A stretch of 64,000 bases of DNA, from contig NMRA01000846.1 in the NCBI GenBank assembly GCA_002633005.1, positions 35,317-99,316 on the forward strand, in the 5' to 3' direction. This DNA is from Phoronis australis. Taxonomy: Eukaryota; Phoronida; Phoronidae. This document shows, piece by piece, positions 12,201-24,200 of this stretch (the stretch's first letter is position 1; every line of letters begins with the position of its first letter). A model generated the notes under the pieces. It had not been told where the DNA came from, did not search any database, and was given only the letters and a program-made list of their open reading frames with translations. Position numbers and translations under genes: made by a program.

Positions 12201-15200
12201 AAGAAGACTGAGTCCCAGACAATGTGGTATTTGTTCGTAAATCAATGTCAAACTGTTATTATACCGTTGACACGAACTTTGTAAAATGCCAGAGGTCATT
12301 AATTCACTTAGACAGCTTTATCGACCACTCAGAAAGTGGTAAAATTGAAATGCGCAACGCTACAAAATGCGAAAATTGTTCACCATTGTTTTAGGGTTTT
12401 AAAATTCGAAGATTTTGTCATTGGCTTACATCAATCACAAATCGCACCAATGAAATAGCTGATGACTTTAAATTCGGGACTTCCGTTCTGTACCAATGAA
12501 TGGTTCAGATCCAAGGCCGCAGCAGTTCGGTCCTCGAGCCGGAAGTGGCACTAAGATCAGGGGAAACGAGGACGTGACCACGGACTGCTGCTTCAGAGAG
12601 GTTCAGATTTGTTTATCACTGAAGAATCATTGAATATATTGTTGAGTCTACGGAGCGCACCTCACTTTTGCCAGTCTATAAGTTCACTTACCCCAGCCAA
12701 TGAAGACGTACTGCCAGAATTTGATCTTGTCTATGGTAAACGCCCACACAATGAGCGTATGGAGGTAGAGTCCTTCAACGAACATCCAGAAGAAGTTGGT
12801 GACCGTAAAATAGTTATATAAGGTAACAATCATCTTGCACGGCCACTGAAATCAAACGATATTCATTTACTTTCAATGAAGTATCAGGCCCATTGCGCAG
12901 CGCATAACACGCCAGAGCGTACTCGACGTCTAATGGTTTCTTGCTCACATTGGGCCAGTACAACCCATAAGGGAAAAGTTGCCTGACGGATCCTTTCCGA
13001 ACTGTGGAGCGATCTCTTTGAAGCGAGATGAAAATTACTCGCTTAGTGCGTCAGGCAACTTTTCGTTTGAGTGATTCATGCCAAAGACCAAACGTAATGT
13101 TATCACATCGCTTACCTAAAGGCCAAGAGTCTTTTAGCCGGGTTTGTCAATTTTTTCAACGACTTTAAGATATGCACTGAGCCTGCTTTGGAACTTCCGG
13201 TAGAGAGTCGACGATCTGGTGGTGACGTATTTGGAGCTCAGGACAACAGAGCAACCAGTGGGGAATTTGAGAAATAAATTTATGAATCAAATAAATTGCT
13301 TACCGCATGACTGGTGTCGGGGTCAAGCAGTACATATAGAATCATCGAGGAAATGTTGCGAAGGATGAAAGACACCATCAGATGACAATGAATTGTATTT
13401 CGAAGACATCGCAGATTTCTGAACAAAGAAGACAAACGAATGTTACGGTTCAATGTGTTGGATAACGAGTTCACAGAAACTTTCATACGGGACCGGATTG
13501 GGATTCTTAACATTTTGGGTTGTTACTAGATATTATATGATTGTGTCCTGCTTTTTCGTCTGAAAATATCGTATCTGGTTACGTGTGAAAATAGCTGAAT
13601 CTGACTGGATCTAAGTCATCTAATACGGTAATTTTGACTTACAAAGTAAACGGCCATTTGACCGACAAGCCTGACAAAACCTATACACTGCGCTTGCAGT
13701 CTCCTGGTGACGAGACCGTTTCGTCCACGAGTCGGTCATCAGGAACTCCCACACAGCATGCTGTGGAAACCAACATTTCGTGAGTCCGCTCAAAAAATGT
13801 TCGACAGCGGCACAATTTACGAGAAGAGAAGCAGAAGTTTTCAAAAACACAAATAGTCCATTGGCACGGCTTTTGATGTAATTGATGGTAGATTCTTGGA
13901 AGTGGGCCCTGACAATAGCAGACGCCTGGAAAACACGCAACGCAAGCTACCTGGTTTCGACAAATAGAATTAACAAGATGACGGGTCGTCATTGAAAGTC
14001 TCTCGATAGTATCTTCTGATTTTATCTGTGAATATGGTCCGAACCTTGTTCAGATGTCGTTACCACAGTAGCTTAGCTTTCATAGCCGTAATTTAAAACA
14101 TATTTTATAACGGTAAGTGGGTAGACAGCTCATTGTCTCTGAAAAGGGAAAACTTTGACGAGCTCTTCGGAGGAATTGGATGAATGTTTTATCCGTCTCT
14201 TGACCAAATGCCTTTGCTGTTATGAGTGAAGTTGATATGAAACACCTCCAAGGGAAAATTGGAAGTTGCGAAAATATATGAGCTCAGGATTGTGTAGGGT
14301 TACATGGCCAGTTGCATGAAACAGTCTTAAATAGGGACTCAACTAAGTTCTCTAAATCTTTACGTATTTGTTTCATTCTTTACTCACAAATGTAATATTT
14401 TTTCTATCGTTTTAACTTTATTGTGAGTTCCTCTTGGACGGATGACATTTTCGAATAATATCACTAAAAACTGAGCCCTTAATTTAATCAAAATAATTAG
14501 GAACTTAGTTCTTAAATTAGGGGCGTTGCATGAAAAGACCACCACTTATTTTCAACAATATTGAGAATTCGAACTAAAGTCCACTCTCGATTTGTATCAA
14601 AGCCAAAAATTGGCTAAGTAATAATACTCAAACAACAAAAGAAAGGGTAACCAGTGCTCTTGCAAGCCCACGAACACGCAGATAATTTAGAGAACTTAGT
14701 TGAGTCATTATTTTGGACAGTTTCATGCAACAGGGCAATGGCTGTTACTGCAGACGCAATCATTCATATTGCCTGTGTATATTAAGTATTGTTTCCTGTT
14801 GTACTCATTTTCAAGTACCCCCCTGATTGTGAACTTGTCACGTGGTACTGACATTTAAAAGCGTTTTACCCGCCAGTTCCATTCATTCGTATTTCGTATT
14901 TCGTATCTGTGTGCAGTGTATGCATCTCATTGGTTTCATCGTCGAGATTGCAGGGTTTTCATGATGTAAGTAGTGTTCTTTTGCTTATCGTTATATTCTG
15001 GTTTGTGCNGTATTTGTTTCATTCTTTACTCACAAATGTAATATTATTTCTATCGTTTTAACTTTATTGTGAGTTCCTCTTGGACGGATGACATTTTCGA
15101 ATAATATCACTAAAAACTGAGCCCTTGATTTAATCAAAATAATTAGGAACTTAGTTCTTAAATTAGGGGCGTTGCATGAAAAGACCACCACTTATTTTCA

Positions 15201-18200
15201 ACAATATTGAGAATTCGACGTTAAGTCCACTCTCGATTTGTATCAAAGCCAAAAATTGGCTTAGTAATAATACTCAAACAACAAAAGAAAGGGTAACCAG
15301 TGCTCTTGCAAGCCCACGAACACGCAGATAATTTAGAGAACTTAGTTGAGTCATTATTTGGGACAGTTTCATGCAACAGGGCAATGGCACCCAGGTACAA
15401 TGCATGGTCGAGTCTGAAGAAGTATCATAGATTAAAGTTAATCTATGGTCATACTGGTGTGGATGTTGCTTGGCCACTGAATTGTAATTTAAAATTTTTC
15501 ATTATTAACCAAATACATCATAAAACGAAAACAACTTACTTGAAATATAAAAATATGAACACCGCCAAGACCAACGCGATGGTTGATACACTGTAGCCCA
15601 CAAAGTAGATGATATATGGGGCAATGCTGGGTGGTTCCTGAAACAAAAACTCGTACACAACAATTGTTAACCTTAGCACAAATGACGGGCGTCTTAAATA
15701 TAAGAAGGTTGTGTGCATACGGATATTACAGTATGACATTGCAATCGTTATTTTCTTAAAAGCTGGCGCTTATGGCGAACTAATAGGTATTTGAATCAAG
15801 AACTACAGAAAGGAAAGCTTGGTGTTTACTAATAATTGAGCAAAGCCCACCGCGTAATATCTCAACAAGTAGAGACTTTCGGTGATACGTTTTGTGTCGT
15901 GAAACGCGTCGTAAAGAAATCGTAGATACGATTCGATACCTTTCCGTCTCAGTTCAGTGATATGTTTTAATTCAACACAACACAAAGAAAAATTCAGCGA
16001 AGGGTGCCTCATTCCAATCTGCCTGTTTTTTTCGAGGAAGCGGAAAGACCGCTCAACTAGCGTTGAATCAACGTTTTTCATTCCCTTGATTCTCCTAATT
16101 CGTCCGCGAAAAGTCTCTTCTTCGAGCACAGTGGAAACGGCTCAGAAAATGTTTTGTCGTCCACCCACACCAATGGGCTTTCAAAAAAATTTACTCAGGT
16201 GCATTTCTGGTGGTCATTTTCGGTGGATACACGTACGTGTGAGTGGAGGGCATACCAGTAAATTAAGTGTTGGTGCACTTTAAATCATTAAAACACAGAA
16301 ATGCTTTAACAACAGCTCAGAAATGCTTGACAGGTGACAGGTGCAGTTCGCGTGGTTGTCGCTAATGCACAGATCAGATATTGCATCAGGTAAAGAAACG
16401 CAGGAGGTTTTAATCAGTAATCAAGTGACGATATTCTGCCAATGAAATGGGGAACAAGAATTTTGTATCACGAGAGACAGCAAAATAGTAGTTTCAGATA
16501 TCTGGCAAATTAGAATCCCATGTTCATCAAGAACCAACATCAATGTCCCACAATTAGGTAAACTTAGAAAAGTCACATTATACATATTGGTTTGTAATGC
16601 ATTTAGAAAACCTTAAAACAAACCAGTTCAGGAAGACAGTTGTCATAATTTGTTCGATTTTCCCAGACGCCCAGCGGTGAGCAGAGCCGAGTGGCGTTTT
16701 CTGAAATTATATAAAATCTGAATGAATAGACAACTCGGTGATATCTTTCAACGAGCACCCTGCGATCGCCAAGATCTCGAACCATTATCACAGTCCGCGG
16801 GGACACTTACCACGGAGCGAAACTGTTGCCACGCATTTCAAGCACTTTTACCAAGCACTGTACCATTACGACACGAAATCAGCTCAAATTTAGTGCAAAT
16901 CGTGAAGTGCATTCTCAATGCGGCTGTGCGCCAGTTTCCGTGAGTTTCTGTGTAATAAAGTTCTTGTAGTACGTGGTAATTGCTTTGTGGAGAGAGATAA
17001 GTGCTTCCGTGGTAACGACTCCGCTCCGTGATAAGTGTTTTGTGGGTTTCAAGATGCACCAATCCATAGGGAACTCGACACCTTGAAATGTGCGTACAGT
17101 GGCAAATAGGAATAATTCGAGCTTTTTGCTATGAAGCGATCCATTCGAGCTAATAAAACAGGCTATAAAATGATTCTTTACTTTTCAATTTACCTGAAAA
17201 CTTCATTATACAAATTTTATTGTAAACAGTTAGTCAAAACTTATTCTCAAATTCTACATCTACTTTTAACATGGCAAATCGTTTTTACAACAAATACGAT
17301 TTAAAATATTCACCCTTGATTTTTAACGCTCAGAATAAACATCACTTTTTTATAAACTTTGAAAATTAATAATTAAACGCTTGTAAATATAAATTTAACT
17401 GGTGTTCCTTCCTACCTTTCGATAGGTGGAGTTAGTAGTCATGTGTACTAAATGGGTGAAAATAAAAAGAAATTTTTAAATGAGTAGCAGAATGAAAATT
17501 CGAAGGTCTAACTGACCGGTAGTTTCATTCAAGTTCTCAGATCTTGACTTCAATTAGTCTTAATACACCCCGATAACGATTGCTTTCCTAAAACGCTGTC
17601 CAGCATAACGTAAAGACTATCTATTTATATTATACTCTTGTGGTCTTACGAATCTTTATCGATTTTTGATTTTGCAAAAACAACCCCTTGATCGTGTCTT
17701 GTATTCACAATATTTAGTGTTGAAAATACATTTCGAAAATACTCGAAAATGCATTACTGAAACCAGCAGCGTTCAATAGCACTTTTAAAAGGGCGTCCAA
17801 TAAATCTTCATTTTGATTCGTAAATGATCGGCAATACCTCCAGGTATTTTTGGGACACCAGTTAGCAGACGACTGCTGAAAGTTCCGCGCAGGATAAAAA
17901 ACAAAATGGTTCACGACTCAAGAGTCCCGATGACTTTGGTGCCTCAGAGGAGAGTGGAGTGAAAAATAAAGATAACAGAACAGTTTGTTCTGAGTTTGCA
18001 AACAAGTAGCCAACAAATTGCGGTGCAAATATGGAATACAAAAATCAGTAGGCCCCGCATGTGCGAAAGAAAGCGTTTCAAGGACTGAGCAGTCGATCAT
18101 TTTGACCACAACGTGGCTTTTGATAAGGTTCGCTAACAATAAGAACAAGCGTTCTAGGTTCATTAGCATTCAGCACGAGCTGTTTCTATTTCATTTACGA

Positions 18201-21200
18201 TTTCTTCACGCCTGGTCCGTCCTTTGATGACGAATTCTTAATCTCGAAAACAAATACTGACGATTTCTGTAAAAATGCACAAAGAACCCTTGGAGGCTTA
18301 AGTTTACATGTGCAATTTGCATTTCAAATCTGAAAACAGGCATCGAATTTTTTTGCATATTACATCCAACGACTTTCAAATCCCGTGGTTCACATTCTGA
18401 CACAAAGACCATGTCATAGCTGAATGCTGATTTTAACCCTTCGCGAAGGTACTAGTCGCGGAATAGCAGGGGAGAGAGCCAGTTGTCACGCAGTTTAAAA
18501 TGTGAAACATTTTCGGCAGTTGCAGTGAATAAATCAGAAATGTTCAGTGGAGGTAAGCACACAAGCAAGAGAACAACGAGTGTAGTGGTAAGTCTAAACA
18601 TGCGTTGCTCATTTTTTAAAAATGAAAATCCACTTGAGACAAGCAAATTTATGTGAAATTTGTTTTTTCCTTTTACTCACAGTTCGGCAAATCATGTCGT
18701 TTCAAACCTTTCTTACGTGCCATTGTATAGCTTTCAAAAAACACACAAAAATTTCAAAATGAGTCGAGCCAACTTTGGCATCAGCGTCAGTTATATATCA
18801 AACCAACGAACAGTGAAGCCAGGGCGGTCCTTCGTAACTATCCATCTTATTGAAGATATATGTTTTCCTGAAATTACTGCAGTCGTATCTAGCATGTACA
18901 TTTTTGACACGTACACAACATCTATATGGAACTTAGGCACGTTTGTAGATCAAAGATCTTTATGGATAGCAAGCTTACATGTAATTTTGAAATGGGTATA
19001 AGCTCGCTTTCCGTCGAGTAAACCAAATTACCAAAACCACTTACACGTTAAGAAATTGGTGTCAATTTGTTCATTAGTCAAAAATAGCTGAGATTTCCCG
19101 GCATGAGAACTGACAGTTAGTTATTGTTTGACACAAGATTCCACAAGATGACTTGTCACGGCGTGTCACTTTATTAAACGACCATGGTCTCGAGCAATAA
19201 GCAACCGCCAGTTCTTTGCAAGACCAAAAATCACTTCTCAAAATCGAGACCCATTTTTAGCGGTACGTAGTCTAAATCAAAACTCATTGAGACATGGCCG
19301 TTGAAGAGTCTTGTCATACATAGGTTCTTAATTCTTAGAACTGTGCCTATTTTTTAATAACTCGAGGTAGAATTCAATTTAGTTAAAATAAAACAAACAA
19401 CACTGAAAAACCAGCAACGCCTCAGAAAATTTGTATCAACCTATTTAGTAAAATGTACTCTATCTGAAATTTCCTGTGTCGATTAAGGCTGACGTTTGTG
19501 ACGCTTAAACGTTGGCATTTGTGCAATTCACTTAATTCATTCAACGAATTCTAGTTCGCGACACAAATGAATAGACCTACACTGAAAACTCCAAAATCAT
19601 TAGACGTAACGCTGGTGGTAGCATTGATTAAGGTTATCAAGGATTTTCATTTATTAGAATCAGTGAAAGATGCTAATCCCCTCATCCATATCTTCGCAGA
19701 ATCCCAATGACAACCATTGTTAAGATTCATAGACAAAATATGCAAACCTGTCACGAATTAACCCCGAACAGCAAGAGGAAATTCAGATGGTTTTGTTCAT
19801 CTTCGTGCCGGCAAACATAACATCGATTCTGACTCGGATATGATGCCAGATTACGCAGTCTGACCTATGGTCAAAGCAACTTCATGACCGAGGCATTGCA
19901 GGAAAATAGTTAGTCATTTTTCGACTTCATGTTTTTACGAACACCATCCAAACAGTGATTGTTTACGTTTCATTAGTTGGCTAATTAATTAACTTTCCGG
20001 GTCTGATATAAACGTTTGTTCCATTACGAAGTATTAGAATTAACCAACAGAAAACGGCCGCCGCGGCCTACCAATTTCAACGCAACTTGAAATATTTCAC
20101 ATCAAATCAAACTCGAAATATTCAAACATTAATCCCATAAATTCATGACCATCCTGTTTTAACAGAAATCTACATTTTATTGTTAAAGTGACATGAAGCG
20201 CAATGCAAAATTAAGTTTGTTTAATCGTAGAAGAAATGTCATGTGGTAAAACGTGATGGTCTGTGTCGACAAGGTGCCACGAAATATAACGGCCTTCATA
20301 TTCTAAAAATTTGTTCCGTGGAAATGTCCATTCCTCTTCAATAAGTCAAACACGGCTCAAAGGATTTGTGGATAAAAAGAGTACCAGTCAAGGAAACTGA
20401 CAAAGCTTGAATTAAAATTTACTCACGTGATGTGTCAATCAGGGCGTTCTCACTGTTGCCTATATGACTGAACGCCTCGGCATCCGGGCATTTCATCCGC
20501 ATCTTAGTGCCACCTAGCGTGGTTGGGATGCACATTATCCCATCCCACGTGCTGTTGCAGTAGACCTGACCCTCGTCTACAACAATTTTGATATAATGAG
20601 ATGCAACATTCCAGTGCGTGCTAAAGGGGCAGTGTTTCGCTGGGCGGATTAAAGGAGCATGCCACCCAAAAAACAACCTAATTTGTATCAATTTAGATCG
20701 AGTAGTTCTACTCCATAAGGGCACGTACGGTTGCGTTACCTGACACCTGACGGCAGACGAAAGTGTTGAAATTATCCAATGACGTAATTGGTTTCACACG
20801 CAGTCTGTTCAGCAGTTCACAACACGGGTTACTGGTGTCAGCTTATTGCTTGAATTCATCGTTTAACACCAATAAATCATCAAACTTCGATGTGAAGGCC
20901 TTAAAAATACACCGAGTTCTTATGAAAACGTATTATTTCGCTGTTACGGATTCATTGGCGTTTGGACACACCGTAGCCTACCTACAAAGTCCGGTAGGCC
21001 AATAAGGTCCGTAGCAGGAGTTTGGGGTCTGTTCGGAGATAAATTCGAAGTATTTTTCAGTGAGATAAAGACAGGAGAACCTAGATCTGTGTTGTTTAGA
21101 CTTGTGATTTTTTGAGTTCTAANTTCACGGCCTCATACTCGCTATTTACAGCGTACTTTTCATTCTTCACTACCGCGAACCACTTCCTAAGCATTTCGGA

Positions 21201-24200
21201 CTTTCGAAGAAGTCGAAAAAACGATAAACCCGCTTTCCTCGCAGCTGCATAGTTTGGACAAGCGGGAACGATGCACCGCAACATAGCGGCATTAACTCTG
21301 CAAATGAACCACTGACGTCGCTGCGTCGTTTCTCACCTTCCTCACACGTTAACGCGACACCTCTCGGCAAGGTAAGGTCGACCGCATGTGAGGCGATGTG
21401 GATATAGAGCCATTAAGACGGCAAAAAGACTAATTAAATCGATTGGCATTCTCCTTTAATTGTTCGTTTGTTACATTATAATTTTAAACGAAAAAACTAT
21501 AAGTCGATTATCAATTAAACCATGTTTTAGTTCAGTAGTCAGAACTAGCAAAGAAAAAACGTCATAAAACAATTCAATATATAGAGGGCTTGCACGATAT
21601 ACGATGTCGTTCATTTCATAGGCAGATTTAGGGGTTGCCCCAGGGGGCCCGGGTCCCCCCCTTTGGCTGCCGCAAAAAAAATAAAACAGCAAGAGCGTAG
21701 GGAAATGTTGAGTTTATTAATTAAAACCGGTAATTGAAATTATACGGGTGAAACAAGATTTAAATGTTTGCAGTTTAAGTGTTTGGGGGGGGGGCTCAGA
21801 TCCAATTTCAAATGTTAAATTCGGAACACGGCGCATTCGTAACGGAGCTATGGCTAAGTTTTGGCTCTCGCGCGATATCCCAGGCAGTGGCGCTGCGCAC
21901 TACGACTACGTTTCCGTCGTCTGCTCCACTGTGCAATGAAGAAAATTTACTTCATTTTTTAAATAAAATGGAACCTGAGTGACGATGAAAAAACAGAAGC
22001 TGTTGGTAAGATGTGAATTTTAATCGAAGCCTTAGTGAATCACTCAGAAACTCATAATTCTCTCTTTCTCAAACCTTAACTTAAGACGATTTCCAAAGCA
22101 ATCCCGTCATTATTGCCAACAAGAAAAACGGATTTGGTCTTTTGGGCATTTAAAGACTATTTTAAATACAACAAATGTGTTAAGTACCGATTGCACAAAA
22201 TATAAAACGTGTAATAAGCATTACAAAAAGAAGTAGGTTTCGCGCGCAAACGCTGTGGACCATAAACAAGTAGGTCTCTTGTTATAAGGTTAGTAGTTGA
22301 GTCGTGGTGGTGTAGTGGTGTGTTTTTTTGGTTTTTTTTTTTGCCTGTTTTTCTTGGATAATACTTCAGGAACCAAGGAAAATGCTTGATTTTTAGAGGA
22401 AAAAACAGAAAAATTTCCCATTACAAAAAGAAGTAGGTTTCGCGCGCAAACCCTATGGACCATAAATAAGTAGGTCTCTTAGAAAGTGATTAGTAGTTAA
22501 GTCGTGGTGGTGTAGTGGTAACGCACGCGCGCTCTGTCCGCCAGGTCGTGAGTTCGAGTCCTAGGTTCTTGCAATTTTTTCTGTTCCACACGTTCTCCGT
22601 TTTATTTTTTCTTTTTTGCCTCTTTTGTCTTCAGGAATCAAGGAAAATCCTTGATTTTTAGAGGTAAAAACGACGACCTCCCCCCATTCGGTGCTATACG
22701 CATCTACAATCGTGGTTTGCGCAAATGCTTATAGCCGGACAAAATTTTGGGTCCCCCCTTTTGATATCCTAGATCCGCCACTGCATTTATATGACTGATG
22801 CAAGTACATGCCAAGGCGACCATGACGGGAATTAAAGGATGGGCGAGCATTGTGGAGATTGCTTACCACAATGCGGTTTTCCTCTAACGATTACAATCGT
22901 TTAAATGCCTTGGGCGCACTACAGAACGCAAAAATCCACCTGGAGAGTGTGTGTTCTTGCATAGCCCAATGATTCGTAAGAGTTGGGAAGAAACCAATGC
23001 AGTATACACGAGTCTTAAGAAAGAGGGTGCACAGCCGGATTCACGGCGCAATGGCCCATTACAAACAGACTGATAGCTTAAATTAAAGTAAAAGGACATC
23101 CCAAGTCCCGTTTACACTACAAACTCAAGCTCTGTCTGTGGCTTAGAAGTCAGCGCGTTGAATAACCATAGTTCAGCGCGTTAATTAAACAAGACAACGC
23201 GTTGGTTAAGCAAAAGTGCGCGTTGATTAAGAGCGGAACGATGATCGTTTAGGAACTAATTCAGCGCGTTGATTAAGCAAAACCACGCGTTGATTAAGCA
23301 CATTTCAGCGCGCAGAAACCCTTTGACGCTTCATAGTACGTTTGGGGGGCGGATTACGGCTATAATCGGCGCAAGCAGAATCCGCCTGGGGTTGTGGTTT
23401 CGAGCCGAATTAGTCTTAGCCTACCGTTAACCGAATCTAGGTTGCAACACCCACGTATCTTGAAACAAATTGGATGTTTTAAATTTTGTGACAACTGTAA
23501 ACCACTCATTATTATCGTGCTTTATTGAATAATTTAGATATATTACGAAATCATAAACTCATATTTCGGAGTCTGAAACTCAATGTACTGACCTCTGTGA
23601 AAGTCAATAATTGTATAATAACTTACACCTGTACAGTAAATGACCTGTTTTGGACCAATGGCTTGCTTCTGTCCTATCCGTACGACAGGGACATTATCGA
23701 CTAGACTGAAAGTTATTTTTTCAGAGGAGCCTCAGCGCGGCTTCGCAGACCCCGCAACCTCCGCTGTCGCAGCCTATTGTCCTACTGATAGCGATAAATT
23801 ACGTCACACAGATGACGGAGTATATCTTGGGTATTTAATTCGTAGCCACAGGCCTTAATTTCAGTGAATGACTGGCAGACAACGGCGATTGTGTTTCTTT
23901 TTTAGCTCTAGCTAAGCATAATATCTTCAACAAGTTTAGCCAAATCCAGAAATAATCCCCAAAAGCGTGTTTTTTGGCCGCAAACCCAAAATGAAGGAAC
24001 ATGTCAATTATTCACAGCGCACGCGCAACGGAAAGCACCCCCGAGTCAACTGCGGCCACTGTGAGTGGGTCTGCCTTTGTCTGTATTACGTTCCCTGCTG
24101 CCGCAGCAACATATCTTACCCTTTTCCACTTCGAAAGTGAAATATGCTTATCACAACAGGCGTCGCCAGTGAATATTGACGCCGAAGCTAGGAGCGAGAT

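Larger units (their letters stand above)
21617..22783. mobile_element. Non-autonomous TIR element with target-site duplication
   Basis: The left end is CATAGGCAGATTTAGG and the right end, reversed, is CAGTGGCGGATCTAGG. Both sides are flanked by CATTT (21612-21616 and 22784-22788). Length 1167 bases, with no transposase frame. It carries two tandem ~200-base units at 22221 and 22421 that contain tRNA-like promoter boxes. Related ends appear at 31125 and, inverted, at 52112. Confidence 0.7.

Noticed and set aside
12609-12821. Plus-strand frame opposite receptor exon 6
   Set aside because: It is the antisense shadow of a strongly supported receptor exon.
13620-13992. Two overlapping minus-strand frames of ~105 codons between receptor exons 4 and 5
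   Set aside because: The flanking exons join perfectly in phase without them, and they carry no receptor motif.
22501-22568. Possible functional tRNA gene
   Set aside because: A and B boxes are present, but no clean acceptor or anticodon stems can be formed by eye, and the sequence lies in a repeated SINE-like unit inside a TIR element.
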